The notes: generated by a model from the sequence alone, not told the origin. A stretch of 64,000 nucleotides of DNA from Caenispirillum salinarum_A (GCF_044803115.1 NZ_CP085224.1:4712001-4776000), one strand, 5' to 3'; counted from the first letter of the stretch, positions 29,703 through 38,721 are shown. Numbers and translations: made by a program.

Positions 29703-30737
29703 ATGAGCACCCCCGACCGGGCGGCGCCCGCCGCCCCGGAAACCGTCACCCTGTTCCGCAACGGCTATCCCGAGAGCCACCACCGCGTCAGCGCCGTGGT
29801 GGCCGATGCCGCAGGCCGCGTCCTGCACGCCTGGGGAGATGCCGACGCCACCGTCTTCCCGCGCTCGGCGCTCAAGCCCCTGCAGGCCCTGCCGCTGCTG
29901 GAAAGCGGTGCCGCCGAGGCCTTCGCGGTGAGCGACGAGGAACTGGCGCTCGCCATCGCCTCGCACAACGGCCTGCCCATGCATGTGGAGCGGGTGGCGG
30001 CGTGGCTTGCCCGGCTTGGGCTGTCGACGGACGACCTTGAGTGCGGCGCGCACCCGCCCTTCGACGCGGGCGCGACCAAGAGCCTCTACCACGACCACGC
30101 CGAGCCCAACCCGCTGCACAACAACTGCTCGGGCAAGCACACCGGGATGCTGGCAACCTGCCTGCACCTGGGCCTGCCCACCGCCGGCTATTCCCGCCCC
30201 GAGCATCCGCTGCAGCAGCGCATCCTGGAGGTCTACGCCGAGACGACCGGCACGCCGGCGGCCGCCATGCCGCAGGGCATCGACGGCTGCTCTCTGCCGG
30301 CCGCCGCCATGCCGCTGGCCGGCCTTGCGCGGGCCATGGCCCGGTTCGCCGCGCCGGAAGAGCACTTCGATGCCGACCGCGCCGCCGCCGCCCGCCGCAT
30401 CTGCCGCGCCTGGGCGGCCCACCCGGAGCTTGTCGCCGGCCCGTCCACCTTCAACACAGACGCAATGAGCCTCACGGCGGGACGCGCCCTGCTGAAGCGC
30501 GGCGCCCAAGGCGTCTACGGCGGTCTGGTGCCGGACCTGGGACTGGGCCTTGCCGTCAAGGCCGAGAGCGGCAGTTCCATCGCCGCCGACGCCATGACGG
30601 CGGTGGTGCTCCGCACGCTGGGCGTGGCCGACGAGACCATTTGGCGGCGCATGACCGATCTGCCATACTTCAAGGAGACCAGTTGGCGCGGCCTGCCCGC
30701 CGGCGAGTATCGGCCGGTGGAGGGTTGGCCGGGCTGA
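29703..30737 (+). CDS. L-asparaginase, Rhizobium etli type (Asparaginase_II family)
   Basis: The 344-residue protein belongs to the class of asparaginases unrelated to the E. coli enzymes. It carries the SxxK pair RSALKPLQ (S55, K58), ASHNG, and NPLHNNCSGKHTGML with the cysteine and lysine of the active/metal site. VKAESGSSIAAD near the end is also conserved. It hydrolyses asparagine to aspartate and ammonia in the cytoplasm. Length is normal and no damage is seen. It is upstream of, and in the same direction as, the broken histidine kinase gene, 57 bp away. Confidence 0.9.
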   Translation: MSTPDRAAPAAPETVTLFRNGYPESHHRVSAVVADAAGRVLHAWGDADATVFPRSALKPLQALPLLESGAAEAFAVSDEELALAIASHNGLPMHVERVAAWLARLGLSTDDLECGAHPPFDAGATKSLYHDHAEPNPLHNNCSGKHTGMLATCLHLGLPTAGYSRPEHPLQQRILEVYAETTGTPAAAMPQGIDGCSLPAAAMPLAGLARAMARFAAPEEHFDADRAAAARRICRAWAAHPELVAGPSTFNTDAMSLTAGRALLKRGAQGVYGGLVPDLGLGLAVKAESGSSIAADAMTAVVLRTLGVADETIWRRMTDLPYFKETSWRGLPAGEYRPVEGWPG

Positions 30738-30794
30738 CACGGGACACCCCCGGCACGCTCGTGCGATCCCAAGGGGGTGACGGGGGATACCCAG

Positions 30795-32109
30795 ATGTCG
30801 GATTCTACGGTTCCGCCTCGTGCGGGCAGTCCTTCCGTTGTATCTGCCGAAGACGACGATCCCGTTTTCGAGCTGGATGCCCACGGCCTTGTCCGCGCGC
30901 GCAACGGCGCCGCCCGCCGGCTGCTGGGCGGAACGGTGCCGGCGCCCCTTGCCGACCACCTGGTACCCGCCGACCGCGCCGCAGCCGAAGCCGCGCTGGC
31001 GGCGGGCCTCCCCGCCGATGTCCGGTTCTCGGCCGACCCGCGCCGCTGGTGGTGGCTGCGTCCGCGCCGCGCGCCGCAGGATGACGGCAGCCGGTCAGTG
31101 GTCGCCGTGGATGTCACCAGCCGCCGCGATGCCGAGGCTGCCGCGCGGCAGGGCGCCATTGACCAGGTGCTGTCGGCACTGGACGAAATCCGGGACGCCT
31201 TCGTCATCTATGATCGCGACGGCCGCCTGACCGTCTGCAACCGGCGCTTTCGCGACCTCTATGGCTACAGCGACGACGAGGCCGCGCCCGGCGTCCACTT
31301 CCGCACCCTTGGCGAGGTCGACATGGCGCGCGGCAGCGTCGTCACTCCCGAAGGGGCCGACGCCGACGAATACCTCGCCCGCAAGGCCGAATACCGCCGC
31401 ACCCTGAAGGGCACCTTCGAGGTTCAGCTCAAGGACGGCCGCTGGCTGGAAACCCGCGACCGGCGCACCGCGGACGGCGGGTTCGTCTCCATCCAGGCCG
31501 ACATCACCCAGCGGCGCGCCGCCGAATCCGCCCTGGTCGCCGCCAAGGAGCGGGCCGAGGAGGCCCTGGCCGAGGTGGGGTCGGTCAATGCGCAACTGGA
31601 GCAGTTCGCCTACGTCGCCAGCCACGACCTGCGCGAGCCCCTGCGCATGGTCTCCGCCTATCTGGACCTCCTGGAGCGCCGCTGCGCCGATCTGCTGAAC
31701 GCGGACGGACGCGAATTCATCGCTCACGCGCGCGGCGGCGCCAAACGCATGGACGCACTGATCCTGGACCTGCTGGCCTACACCCGCGTCGGCCGCAGCG
31801 GCCAGGCGGACGGCCCTGTCGACACCGGCGCGCTGCTGGCGGCGGTGCGCGCGAACCTGGACCTGGCGGTGAGCGAAAGCGGCGCCACCATCCACCTGCC
31901 CGACACGCCGCCGCCGGTGACAGGCTGCGAGCCCGAACTGACCAGCCTGTTCCAGAACCTGATCGGCAACGCGCTCAAGTACCGCCACGCCGGCCGCGCC
32001 CCCGTGGTGACCGTCACGGCCGAGGCCGATTCGGCGGCAGGCCGGGTGTGGTTCGCGGTCGCCGACAACGGCATTGGCATCGCGCCGGAGTACCACGACC
32101 GCATCTTCC
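30795..32109 (+). pseudogene. PAS-domain sensor histidine kinase, cut by an IS3 element
   Basis: Two PAS-like domains (about residues 20-110 and 120-245, the second with a PAS_7-like pattern AFVIYDRDGRLTVCNRRFRD) are followed by a coiled linker. Then come the HisKA domain (FAYVASHDLREPLRMVSAYL, phosphoacceptor His) and an ATPase domain with NLIGNALKYR (N box) and DNGIGIAPEYHDRIF. There the IS3 element begins, so the second glycine box (normally GTGIGL) is lost. The rest of the gene is not found on the other side of the insertion. A fused frame could run to 32402 but would be inactive as a kinase. No membrane segment is seen. Confidence 0.88.
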
Positions 32110-32184
32110 TGAGGTGGCCCCAAGAATCTGGACAGGTCGGTAAGCTCTGGGTTTTGCTCCTGGGGCGAGACAGGAGAAGACCGC

Positions 32185-32469
32185 ATGAGCAAGAATCGTC
32201 GCAACCACAGCGCCTCCTTCAAGGCGAAGGTGGCGATGGAGGCGCTGTCCGGCGAGAAGACGGTGGCCGAGCTGAGCGCGAAGTACGACGTCCACCCGAC
32301 GATGATCAACGCCTGGAAACGTACGCTGCGGGACCAAGCGGCCACGGCATTCGAGAAGGGCCCATCGAAGGCCGACAAGGACAAGGAGGCGCTGGTCGAT
32401 GAGCTGTACAAGCAGATCGGCCAGTTGAAGGTCGAAAATGATTTTTTGGCCGTCAGGCTCAAGCGCTGA
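32185..32469 (+). CDS. IS3-family OrfA
   Basis: The 94-residue protein has the helix-turn-helix of IS3 OrfA (FKAKVAMEALSGEKTVAELS, then KYDVHPTMINAWKR) and a C-terminal leucine-zipper region (LYKQIGQLKVENDFLAVRL). Near its end a run of six T (32442-32447) is a good site for -1 ribosomal slippage into the orfB frame, the standard way IS3 elements make OrfAB transposase. Confidence 0.95.
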   Translation: MSKNRRNHSASFKAKVAMEALSGEKTVAELSAKYDVHPTMINAWKRTLRDQAATAFEKGPSKADKDKEALVDELYKQIGQLKVENDFLAVRLKR

Positions 32470-32474
32470 AGCGG

Positions 32475-33368
32475 GTGGAGCGCCGAGCCATGATCGACAT
32501 TTCCCACCCCACGCTGAGCCTTACACGGCAATGCCGCCTGGTCGGCATCAGCCGGTCGTCGCTGTACTACCGTCCGGTGAACGACGACACGCCGAAGAAC
32601 ACCGAGGACCGGATGCTGATGGCGGCCATCGACCGCCACTTCCTGGATATGCCCTACTTGGGCAGCCGTCGCATGGCCGCCCTCCTGCGCCGCGAGGGCT
32701 GGTCCGTCGGCCGCAAACGGGTGCGACGCCTGATGCGGCTGATGGGCGTTCAAGCCGTCTATCGCCGGCCGCGGACCACGGTGCCGCACCCCGAGCACCG
32801 GGTCTATCCCTACCTGCTGCGCACGCTGGTCATCGACCGGCCGAACCAGGTGTGGGCTGCCGACATCACATACATTCCGATGCGTCGCGGCTTCCTGTAC
32901 CTGGTCGCCATCATGGACTGGCACAGCCGCAAGGTGCTGTCGTGGCGGTTGTCCAACACCATGGACGCCGATTTCTGCGTCGCGGCGCTGGAACAGGCCC
33001 TGGAAACCTACGGCCCGCCCGAGATATTCAATAGCGACCAGGGCAGCCAGTTCACCAGCCTCGCCTTCACTGGGACGCTGAAGGCGGCGGGCGTGCGCAT
33101 CAGCATGGACGGCAAGGGCCGCTGCATGGACAACATCTTCATTGAGCGCCTGTGGCGCAGCCTGAAGTACGAGGAGGTCTACCTGAAGGCCTACACCACT
33201 GGCAGCGAGGCCAAGGCCGGCATCGGCGCCTGGGTGCAAACCTACAACGAGCGGCGCCCGCACCAGGCCCTGGCCTATGCCACCCCCGATGAGGTTTACT
33301 GGCGAGGCCTGCCGGGCTCCGGGCTACGCTCCCGCTCCGCCCTCCGCCCGGCAGGCCTCGCCGCCTGA
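32475..33368 (+). CDS. IS3-family transposase OrfB
   Basis: The protein has an HTH_21-like start (CRLVGISRSSLYYRP) and the integrase core with D in VWAADITYIPM, D in FNSDQGSQFTS and E in DNIFIERLWRSLKYEEVY. The last two are about 35 residues apart, the DD(35)E spacing. It is in the -1 frame relative to orfA and is probably made mainly as the fused OrfAB. The independent start shown is a GTG. The C-terminus extends beyond the usual end with a low-complexity tail. Confidence 0.95.
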   Translation: MERRAMIDISHPTLSLTRQCRLVGISRSSLYYRPVNDDTPKNTEDRMLMAAIDRHFLDMPYLGSRRMAALLRREGWSVGRKRVRRLMRLMGVQAVYRRPRTTVPHPEHRVYPYLLRTLVIDRPNQVWAADITYIPMRRGFLYLVAIMDWHSRKVLSWRLSNTMDADFCVAALEQALETYGPPEIFNSDQGSQFTSLAFTGTLKAAGVRISMDGKGRCMDNIFIERLWRSLKYEEVYLKAYTTGSEAKAGIGAWVQTYNERRPHQALAYATPDEVYWRGLPGSGLRSRSALRPAGLAA

Positions 33369-33448
33369 CCGCGACTACCCACCAACCAAGCCCCAGGAGC
33401 AGAGCTTACAGAGCGCGCTGATCTGCCCGAACAACCGGGACCACTTCA

Positions 33449-34215
33449 GTTCTTCCCCAACGCCGGAAATTGACGGCCGCCGCAGGACGTATATGCGCCG
33501 CGGGAGGGGATGGCGCTTTCGCTTCCTTCCGAACGCGGCGGCAGATGTTGCCAACATTGGAATAAACTGCCTTCCAGTGCCCGAGAAGCGGAAAGGGCTG
33601 TGTCGGTAAGCGGAGAGGATGGAAGGCCGCTCCAGAGGGCGGCTCCGCACATGGTCGAACTTAGGTTCGGCCATGTGCCGATAGTCCGGCCTAATCTCCA
33701 CGCATGTCGGTACGCTGGAGCAACGTGTCCGCAGCGCCGCCCACAGCATCCATACTCATAGAGCGGTGCGACGTGAGGAGCACCGTGATTAAGAAACAAA
33801 GCTCCGCAGACCACGTCGCCGAACACCAGACATCAAAGCGGCCACATCCTATATAGAAAGAGGGGTATTTTATAGTTAGTCGCAAAAAGGTCCGACGGAA
33901 TTTTTGCACCACCTTTTGAGCAGCCACGCCCGTGGCATCCACTTCCTTATCTATAAAAGAAGTATCTTATAGACTGTCTTAAAAATTTCCGAATCCGCCA
34001 GAAGCCTCCAGCCTTCAGCTATGGAGGTGGAAACAGAGCAAGGAAAGCCTCGGCGACGACCGGAGCGGCTTCGGCGCGGTCGCCCCCTGCTCGCGAAGCG
34101 CCTGGAGGGCATCACAGGCGGCGGCGAGGCTGTTTGCGGCCCGCCATACCGCCGCCCTCTTCGACGGCTCCTTCACCCCTGGAACCGCCTGCGCTTCCGT
34201 CGCCCTCCGCGCTGC
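33449..34215. other. 767 bp without a convincing gene, partly AT-rich
   Basis: Short frames here have no recognisable sequence. From about 33840 to 34015 the base composition is clearly lower in GC than the neighbouring chromosome, and two related repeats lie in it. The segment after 34020 is GC-rich again and leads into the end of the RepA-like gene. Confidence 0.5.
33852..33972. repeat. pair of TATAG-bounded repeats exactly 100 bp apart
   Basis: TATAGAAAG...GGTATTTTATAG (33852-33875) and TATAAAAGAAGTATCTTATAG (33952-33972) are imperfect direct repeats beginning 100 bp apart. Each is itself bounded by TATA and TATAG. They lie in the most AT-rich part of the window and could be protein-binding or unwinding sites of the adjacent plasmid-like block. 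Confidence 0.45.
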
Positions 34216-35526
34216 TCACACCTCGAACGGGATGTCGTCCAGCAGATCTGTCTTCGCCGCATGATCGTTCCTGCGGTTCAGCGCCCGCGTTGCCGCATCG
34301 CGCTTACTCTCGATCACGGCGTCGAGCCGCGCGGCCTCGGGGTCACTGCTTGCGATACACTCCGCCTTCCAGCGGCTCACCCCGCACAGAATCGCCTGTT
34401 CGACCCGCAGCCTGTTCCGGCGCTCGACGATCGCCCGGTCAATTTCCAACTCTCGGATGGTCCAGTACTCCTGGGGCACGCCCCCGAGGATGACCAGCTT
34501 CGGCGCCCGCTGCTTGTCGGGATTGTAGCTCTGGCGCCCGATATTGTAGAACAGGCCGCACGCGGGCCAAACCTTCTCGACCGGCGCGATGCTCCTCTTC
34601 ACGGCCGAGTAGAAGCTCTTGCTGGGGTGCATGCCGCCGATCTGCGTCCAGAGCGTGAAGAGCGACAGCTCAAGGCGCTTGTCGATGCCAAGCTTCCTCG
34701 CGTTCCCGAAGTTGTAGAGCGTCAGCGCCGTGTGGTTGCCGGAAAGCGCCCTCACCGAGGACAGCCGCAGCTTCACTGAATGGCCCATAAGCCACCGGTG
34801 TTCTCCGCCAGCCAGTTCGCCACCCGTCAGCATCTGGTAGGCTGGCTCTGACAGGATGTGGCAATCCTTCTCCTGCACGATGCAGAGCTTGAATACGAAG
34901 ATGCCGTGATGCGGTTCCGCCCCGGGCAGCGGCAGCCCGTTGATGCAGGCCTCGCGCCAGCGCCGGGTGAAGTCGTAACGGGCGACCTGGATGGCCTCGA
35001 CCTTCCGCTGGTGAGTGCCGTACGCCTTCCAGCCGGCGATCGCCTCAGGCTCGGGCGGCATATAGCACCACGTAGCATCGAGCATCTGACGCTGCGCGGC
35101 GAGGAAGCCCGAGGTGTATTTGCCGGAGCCGGCCGTCGCCAGACCGCAGCCCTTCAGGTGCGCGATCGCATCCCGCGCCGTCGGAAGCGTGATGATGCGG
35201 CCCTGGCTGTTCGCCAGCTCCGTCAGCATGATCTGGTTGAGGATGGCAAAGGTGCCGTGCGGGAGTCCAGCCGCTCCGGGCGCGATCATCAGCCGCGACG
35301 TCTTCCTCGACCTGAAGCCGGCCACCTCCCTGATCCAGACGCGTCCAAGAGGGTCGGGCCAAGAGAGGTCAGGATTGTTCCAGAACAACCCCTTGTCATT
35401 GCTGGTCTGCTGTGCCGGCAGGCTGAAGGCGGCAAAGGCCCGCGCGATCTGCACGAACTGATGCCGAACCCTGTGGTCGTCTTCGTACACGACCGGCTCA
35501 TAGTCGTCCCCATACTCGTCTTCCAT
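34216..35526 (-). CDS. RepA-like plasmid replication initiator homologue
   Basis: The protein of about 436 residues has a segment, GLPHGTFAILNQIMLTELAN followed by SQGRIITLPTARDAIAHLKG, that resembles the GLPYGxxPRxLLAWxxTEA region of RepA-type replication initiators. A charged C-terminus follows. It is not a close match to any Rep I can recall. The start at 35526 is chosen because AAGGTGG lies 5 nt upstream; the frame is open to 35730 through AT-rich DNA that looks regulatory. It is divergent from the regulator-ATPase operon. If it is an initiator, the block is an integrated or former plasmid. Confidence 0.55.
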   Translation of the reverse strand: MEDEYGDDYEPVVYEDDHRVRHQFVQIARAFAAFSLPAQQTSNDKGLFWNNPDLSWPDPLGRVWIREVAGFRSRKTSRLMIAPGAAGLPHGTFAILNQIMLTELANSQGRIITLPTARDAIAHLKGCGLATAGSGKYTSGFLAAQRQMLDATWCYMPPEPEAIAGWKAYGTHQRKVEAIQVARYDFTRRWREACINGLPLPGAEPHHGIFVFKLCIVQEKDCHILSEPAYQMLTGGELAGGEHRWLMGHSVKLRLSSVRALSGNHTALTLYNFGNARKLGIDKRLELSLFTLWTQIGGMHPSKSFYSAVKRSIAPVEKVWPACGLFYNIGRQSYNPDKQRAPKLVILGGVPQEYWTIRELEIDRAIVERRNRLRVEQAILCGVSRWKAECIASSDPEAARLDAVIESKRDAATRALNRRNDHAAKTDLLDDIPFEV

Positions 35527-35904
35527 GCAGTCCACCTTCGTCTTCGCAATAAGTTCCGAGTCGAGCCTTAAAAAGGCACGATCAACTCTTGCGCGCATCG
35601 AAGGACTGATCCAGCGAAAAAACCTGGAAAATGAGAACAAACCCGTCAACATCTTTGTGCAACGAAAATGTGCAACTTTTTTCAACGTTATTTCAGGTCG
35701 ATTCACCGTGACTCTAACCTTAAACACCACGTTTGGACCTGCCTTATGGGGATGTGACGTCGCCTCCTGTGCCGGCGATGCTTTGAGCCGGTCACGGCGA
35801 CTTCAGGCCAACAAAACCGTTACCGAACGAGGGAGTAATGGGGAGAGCAGGTCCCATCTCCGGCGGCAAACTCGCCAAGATGCCGGATCGAGTACGGAGA
35901 AGCG
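35527..35904. other. 378-bp regulatory-looking stretch upstream of the RepA-like gene
   Basis: No convincing gene. The part from 35570 to 35740 is lower in GC and contains two direct TGTGCAAC repeats. It is the likely promoter region of the leftward RepA-like gene. Confidence 0.4.
35656..35676. repeat. two TGTGCAAC direct repeats 13 bp apart
   Basis: TGTGCAAC occurs at 35656-35663 and 35669-35676, with a partial third (TCAACG) at 35682. Short direct repeats upstream of a RepA-like gene may be iterons or operator sites. Two copies only, so the case is weak. Confidence 0.3.
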
Positions 35905-36204
35905 GTGACTTCAACACGACAAGATCCGCAGGAGGCGCCGGAACAGGCCCCCCGCACAGGCCGCCGCCGCTCCCGGATGCCGATCATCGCGGACCTGACC
36001 AGGAGGATGCCGCCGACCTTAAAGTCCATTGTGGCCGATCCGGCGAGGGCATCTCTCGCTGTTCAGGTCATCATGCGGCGAAAGGTGCCGACGGCCGTCG
36101 GTCGAACGCCAGAACCGCCAAAACGGACAAATCCGCCGCCCGACGCCCTGCTCTCCAATGTTGACAAACCTGAACCTGAGATCTACATCTATGTACGTTG
36201 TTGA
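35905..36204 (+). CDS. possible small basic protein
   Basis: A 99-residue frame begins with GTG, with GGAG a few bases upstream. It is rich in Arg, Pro and Ala (for example RTGRRRSRMPIIADLTRRM) and has no recognisable domain. Its end overlaps the promoter region of the next gene. It could equally be a chance frame; I give it low confidence. Confidence 0.25.
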   Translation: MTSTRQDPQEAPEQAPRTGRRRSRMPIIADLTRRMPPTLKSIVADPARASLAVQVIMRRKVPTAVGRTPEPPKRTNPPPDALLSNVDKPEPEIYIYVRC

Positions 36205-36206
36205 CA
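36159..36206 (+). promoter_or_regulatory. promoter and possible operator of the regulator-ATPase operon
   Basis: TTGACA (36161-36166) is followed after 17 bp by TACATC (36184-36189). TGTTGACA occurs twice, at 36159-36166 and 36199-36206, and TACAT-CT-ATGTA (36184-36195) is a short dyad over the -10 region. Binding of the regulator encoded immediately downstream would give autorepression. The boxes are seen; the regulation is inferred. Confidence 0.45.
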
Positions 36207-36209
36207 TAA

Positions 36210-36890
36210 ATGAGCGGGCGGGGCCACATGGCACGGCGGAAGAACCAGCAGCCGGTCGAGGGTGCCAATCGCATCCGCCAGGTCAGGAAGAGCCAGGGCA
36301 TCACGGCCCGCGACCTCGCGGAGAGGATGACGGCCGCAGGCCACCCCTTCTCCTACACAGCGATCACCAAGGTCGAGAACGGCCAGCGCACCCTGCACCA
36401 CGACACCCTGCACGTAATCGCCGGCATCCTCGACGTGCCGCCGGAGAGCCTCATCGACACAGCGCCGCCGACGCAGAAGGTTCCGGTGGTGCCGGTCGAT
36501 GAGGTCATCGACCGGCTGGTAAGCGGCCAGCCCATCGAGTCCGAGCACGAAATCTCCGTCGATGCCGACGGCCGGCTCATAGGCATCACCGGTCTCCGCA
36601 CTGAACTCGGCGACGGGATCCTCGTGGTGGACCTCGCGCAGAAGGACCTGGAGCCCGGCTTTTGGCTGATCAGCGAGAAGGGCAGGCTCCATGTGGAAGA
36701 GGTCATCGAAGGGGACCATTCGAAGGAAGCGCCGGCGGCGGGTGCCCTGGTGGGATACATGGTGGGACTTTGGAAGCCGCTCGATCAGCGCATCCCGTAC
36801 CGGGACATCCAGCGCTCCGATGCGGAGAGACGACATGAGGAGGAACGGCCCGTGGAACGGTTCATACGTCGACGTCTGAAACTGAGATAG
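36210..36890 (+). CDS. XRE-type helix-turn-helix regulator
   Basis: The 226-residue protein has a Cro/C1-type helix-turn-helix at about residues 18-76 (IRQVRKSQGITARDLAERM, TAITKVENGQRTLHHDTL). A middle domain (about 110-185, GDGILVVDLAQKDLEPGFWL) resembles the beta-rich fold of LexA/S24-type repressors. I cannot see a clear Ser-Lys pair, so self-cleavage is doubtful. An ATG at 36228 is an alternative start. It lies 11 bp upstream of the AAA+ gene and should control that operon. Confidence 0.8.
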   Translation: MSGRGHMARRKNQQPVEGANRIRQVRKSQGITARDLAERMTAAGHPFSYTAITKVENGQRTLHHDTLHVIAGILDVPPESLIDTAPPTQKVPVVPVDEVIDRLVSGQPIESEHEISVDADGRLIGITGLRTELGDGILVVDLAQKDLEPGFWLISEKGRLHVEEVIEGDHSKEAPAAGALVGYMVGLWKPLDQRIPYRDIQRSDAERRHEEERPVERFIRRRLKLR

Positions 36891-36901
36891 GAGGGGCGGC
36901 C

Positions 36902-38542
36902 ATGGCTGTCCTGCACCTTCTTGCACGCTTCAACATGCTGCAGAGATTGAAAAGGGATAGCCGGAAGATGGACCTCGTTCTTCGCCTGCTCGTGCGCGGC
37001 ATGGACATCACGACGTGCACGCACGTGATCATCGATCTCGCTCAGCAACTCGTCACCGACGGCGTCGCCACGCAGGAGGAAGCCAGCTGCGTCGGTCAGA
37101 ATGTCGCCAGCACCGATGGCGAAGCCGCCTGGGGCCACGCGCTGAGCTACCTCAGCGGCCTCGACGGCTACCGCGCCGATATCGAGCTGGCGATCCAGTG
37201 GGCGTATGTGGCCGCCGTGAACGGCCACCCGCATGCGTGCTCGTTCGTCGCCAGCGTGATCTCCGGTCTCGTCGCGGACCGGGTGGCGGATGTTGAGACG
37301 CGCCGCCAGGAGGGTAAATCGGCGAAGCCCCCGGAGTGGATCACGGAAGCGGTTGCGGCCGCCGTCTGGTGGAGCGGCAAGGCGGACCAAAGTGTGAAGG
37401 CGTCCGACCTCATCGAGCGCCGCACCAGCATGTATCGCGTCGCCAACCCGACCGGCATCCACAAGGCGCTGTGGGGCGCCGACGCGACGCAGGTCCGCAT
37501 CGTCGACGACATCACGTCCGCGGCAGCGGTTCCGGCGAAGTTCAGCCAAAGCCGCCACAAGAACAAAATTGCCCGCTATCTGGAACTCAAGGGAGCCCGC
37601 GAGGGCTGGAGCGAGGAGGATGCCGAAGCCGACGAGACTTCGGATATGACGCTGGACCACGGCGATGTCCCGATGCACCTCGTCTGCAACGCGGAGATCT
37701 CCTGCCCGAGCGGCAAGGGCCAGGACGACATCCGCAAGTTTTCGGTTCTCAGTGATCCGCTGCCCCTGCCGACGCTTCCCGATCTCGACGCGCTGGAGGC
37801 CGCGCTGATGGCCGAGTTCCCCTACGCCGAGCAGGCCGTGGCGAAGATCGTGAAGGACCTCCGCCTCCGCGCCCGCTGGGGGCGCCGCGAGATGCACCTC
37901 AAGCCGCTCCTGCTCGTCGGCCCTCCCGGCACGGGGAAGTCGCGCCTGGCCCGCCGTCTGGCAGAGGTGTCCGGCGCCGCCTTAGAGATGATCGGATGCG
38001 CCGGCATGAGCGACAACCGGGGCGTCCAGGGCACCAGCCGCGGCTACAACACAGGTCACCCGAGCGTCTTCGCCCGCCGCCTCGCGTCCGCCAATGCCGG
38101 CGGCGCCCTCTTCATTTTCGACGAAATCGACAAAAGCGGCCAGGGCAGCGTCAACGGCTCCGTCGTCGATACCCTCATGGCCGTGACCGAGAGCGAGTCG
38201 ACCTTCACCGACGACTACCTGCAGACCGCCCTCGACCTGTCCATGTGCACGTTCATCGCCACGGCCAACCGCGTCGACCGCCTCCCCGCGCCCCTGCTCT
38301 CGCGCTTCCGCATCGTGAGCGTCGACGCCCCGAAGGCAGAGCATGTTCCCACCATCGCCGACGCCATCTTGGGCGATCTGGCGGATGAGTGGGAGATCGA
38401 CCGTGCCTGGCTGCGCCCGCTCGACGCTGTCGAACTGGAGGCGCTGACCGGGCACTACCGGAAAACCACGAGCATCCGGTCCCTGCGTCGGGCGGTGGAA
38501 CGGATCATCGACCTGCGCGACCGCCACGCCGCCATCAACTGA
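36902..38542 (+). CDS. Lon-like AAA+ ATPase without protease domain
   Basis: The 546-residue protein has an unusual N-terminal half (residues 1-280) that is largely helical and not recognised. It contains a Sel1-like stretch (about 75-125) and a very acidic patch (EEDAEADETSD). The C-terminal AAA+ module follows: Walker A GPPGTGKS (340-347), Walker B FIFDEID (404-410), sensor-1 TAN (454-456) and a likely arginine finger R468 (LLSRFR). The core resembles Lon, but the Ser-Lys peptidase domain is absent. It could be a remodelling factor for the RepA-like protein or another target. Translation is probably coupled with the regulator gene before and the small gene after. Confidence 0.8.
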   Translation: MAVLHLLARFNMLQRLKRDSRKMDLVLRLLVRGMDITTCTHVIIDLAQQLVTDGVATQEEASCVGQNVASTDGEAAWGHALSYLSGLDGYRADIELAIQWAYVAAVNGHPHACSFVASVISGLVADRVADVETRRQEGKSAKPPEWITEAVAAAVWWSGKADQSVKASDLIERRTSMYRVANPTGIHKALWGADATQVRIVDDITSAAAVPAKFSQSRHKNKIARYLELKGAREGWSEEDAEADETSDMTLDHGDVPMHLVCNAEISCPSGKGQDDIRKFSVLSDPLPLPTLPDLDALEAALMAEFPYAEQAVAKIVKDLRLRARWGRREMHLKPLLLVGPPGTGKSRLARRLAEVSGAALEMIGCAGMSDNRGVQGTSRGYNTGHPSVFARRLASANAGGALFIFDEIDKSGQGSVNGSVVDTLMAVTESESTFTDDYLQTALDLSMCTFIATANRVDRLPAPLLSRFRIVSVDAPKAEHVPTIADAILGDLADEWEIDRAWLRPLDAVELEALTGHYRKTTSIRSLRRAVERIIDLRDRHAAIN

Positions 38543-38550
38543 GGTGCCCA

Positions 38551-38721
38551 ATGAAGGTGCATGTGATTTCGACCTTCACCGTGCGCGACCGGATCGCGGC
38601 GAAGGTCATCGAGGACGTGGCGGTCAATGCCGAGGATGTGGTCGTCGTCAAGGAAGGTGACGACGGCTTTGACGCGCTGGACGGCCTGCTGTGGATCATT
38701 CGACGCCGCCGGAGGACCTAG
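38551..38721 (+). CDS. 56-residue protein, third gene of the regulator-ATPase operon
   Basis: It begins MKVHVISTFTVRDRIAAKVI and is beta-rich with an acidic middle (DVVVVKEGDDGFDALDG) and a very basic end (IIRRRRRT). GAGGTG lies 4 nt before the ATG, and only 8 bp separate it from the ATPase stop, so it is co-translated. No family is recognised. It may be an adaptor, inhibitor or DNA-binding partner. Confidence 0.55.
   Translation: MKVHVISTFTVRDRIAAKVIEDVAVNAEDVVVVKEGDDGFDALDGLLWIIRRRRRT

Larger units (their letters stand above)
32110..33448 (+). mobile_element. complete IS3-family insertion sequence
   Basis: The left end TGAGGTGGCCCC and the inverted right end TGAAGTGGTCCC match, with further shared blocks (CAG, TAAGCTCT, GCTCCTGGGGC). 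The 1339-bp element carries orfA and orfB. No clean target duplication is seen: TCTTCC precedes the left end directly, but on the right it begins 2 bp beyond the CA end. The right flank is not kinase sequence, so a deletion or rearrangement accompanied or followed the insertion. Confidence 0.85.

Noticed and set aside
31095..33263. 722-codon leftward open frame across the kinase and IS3 element
   Set aside because: It runs through two unrelated rightward coding units and shows no recognisable domain; it is a codon-bias shadow.
32104..33456. TCTTCC on both sides of the IS3 element as a target duplication
   Set aside because: On the right it begins 2 bp beyond the CA terminus, and IS3 elements usually duplicate 3-4 bp; probably chance.
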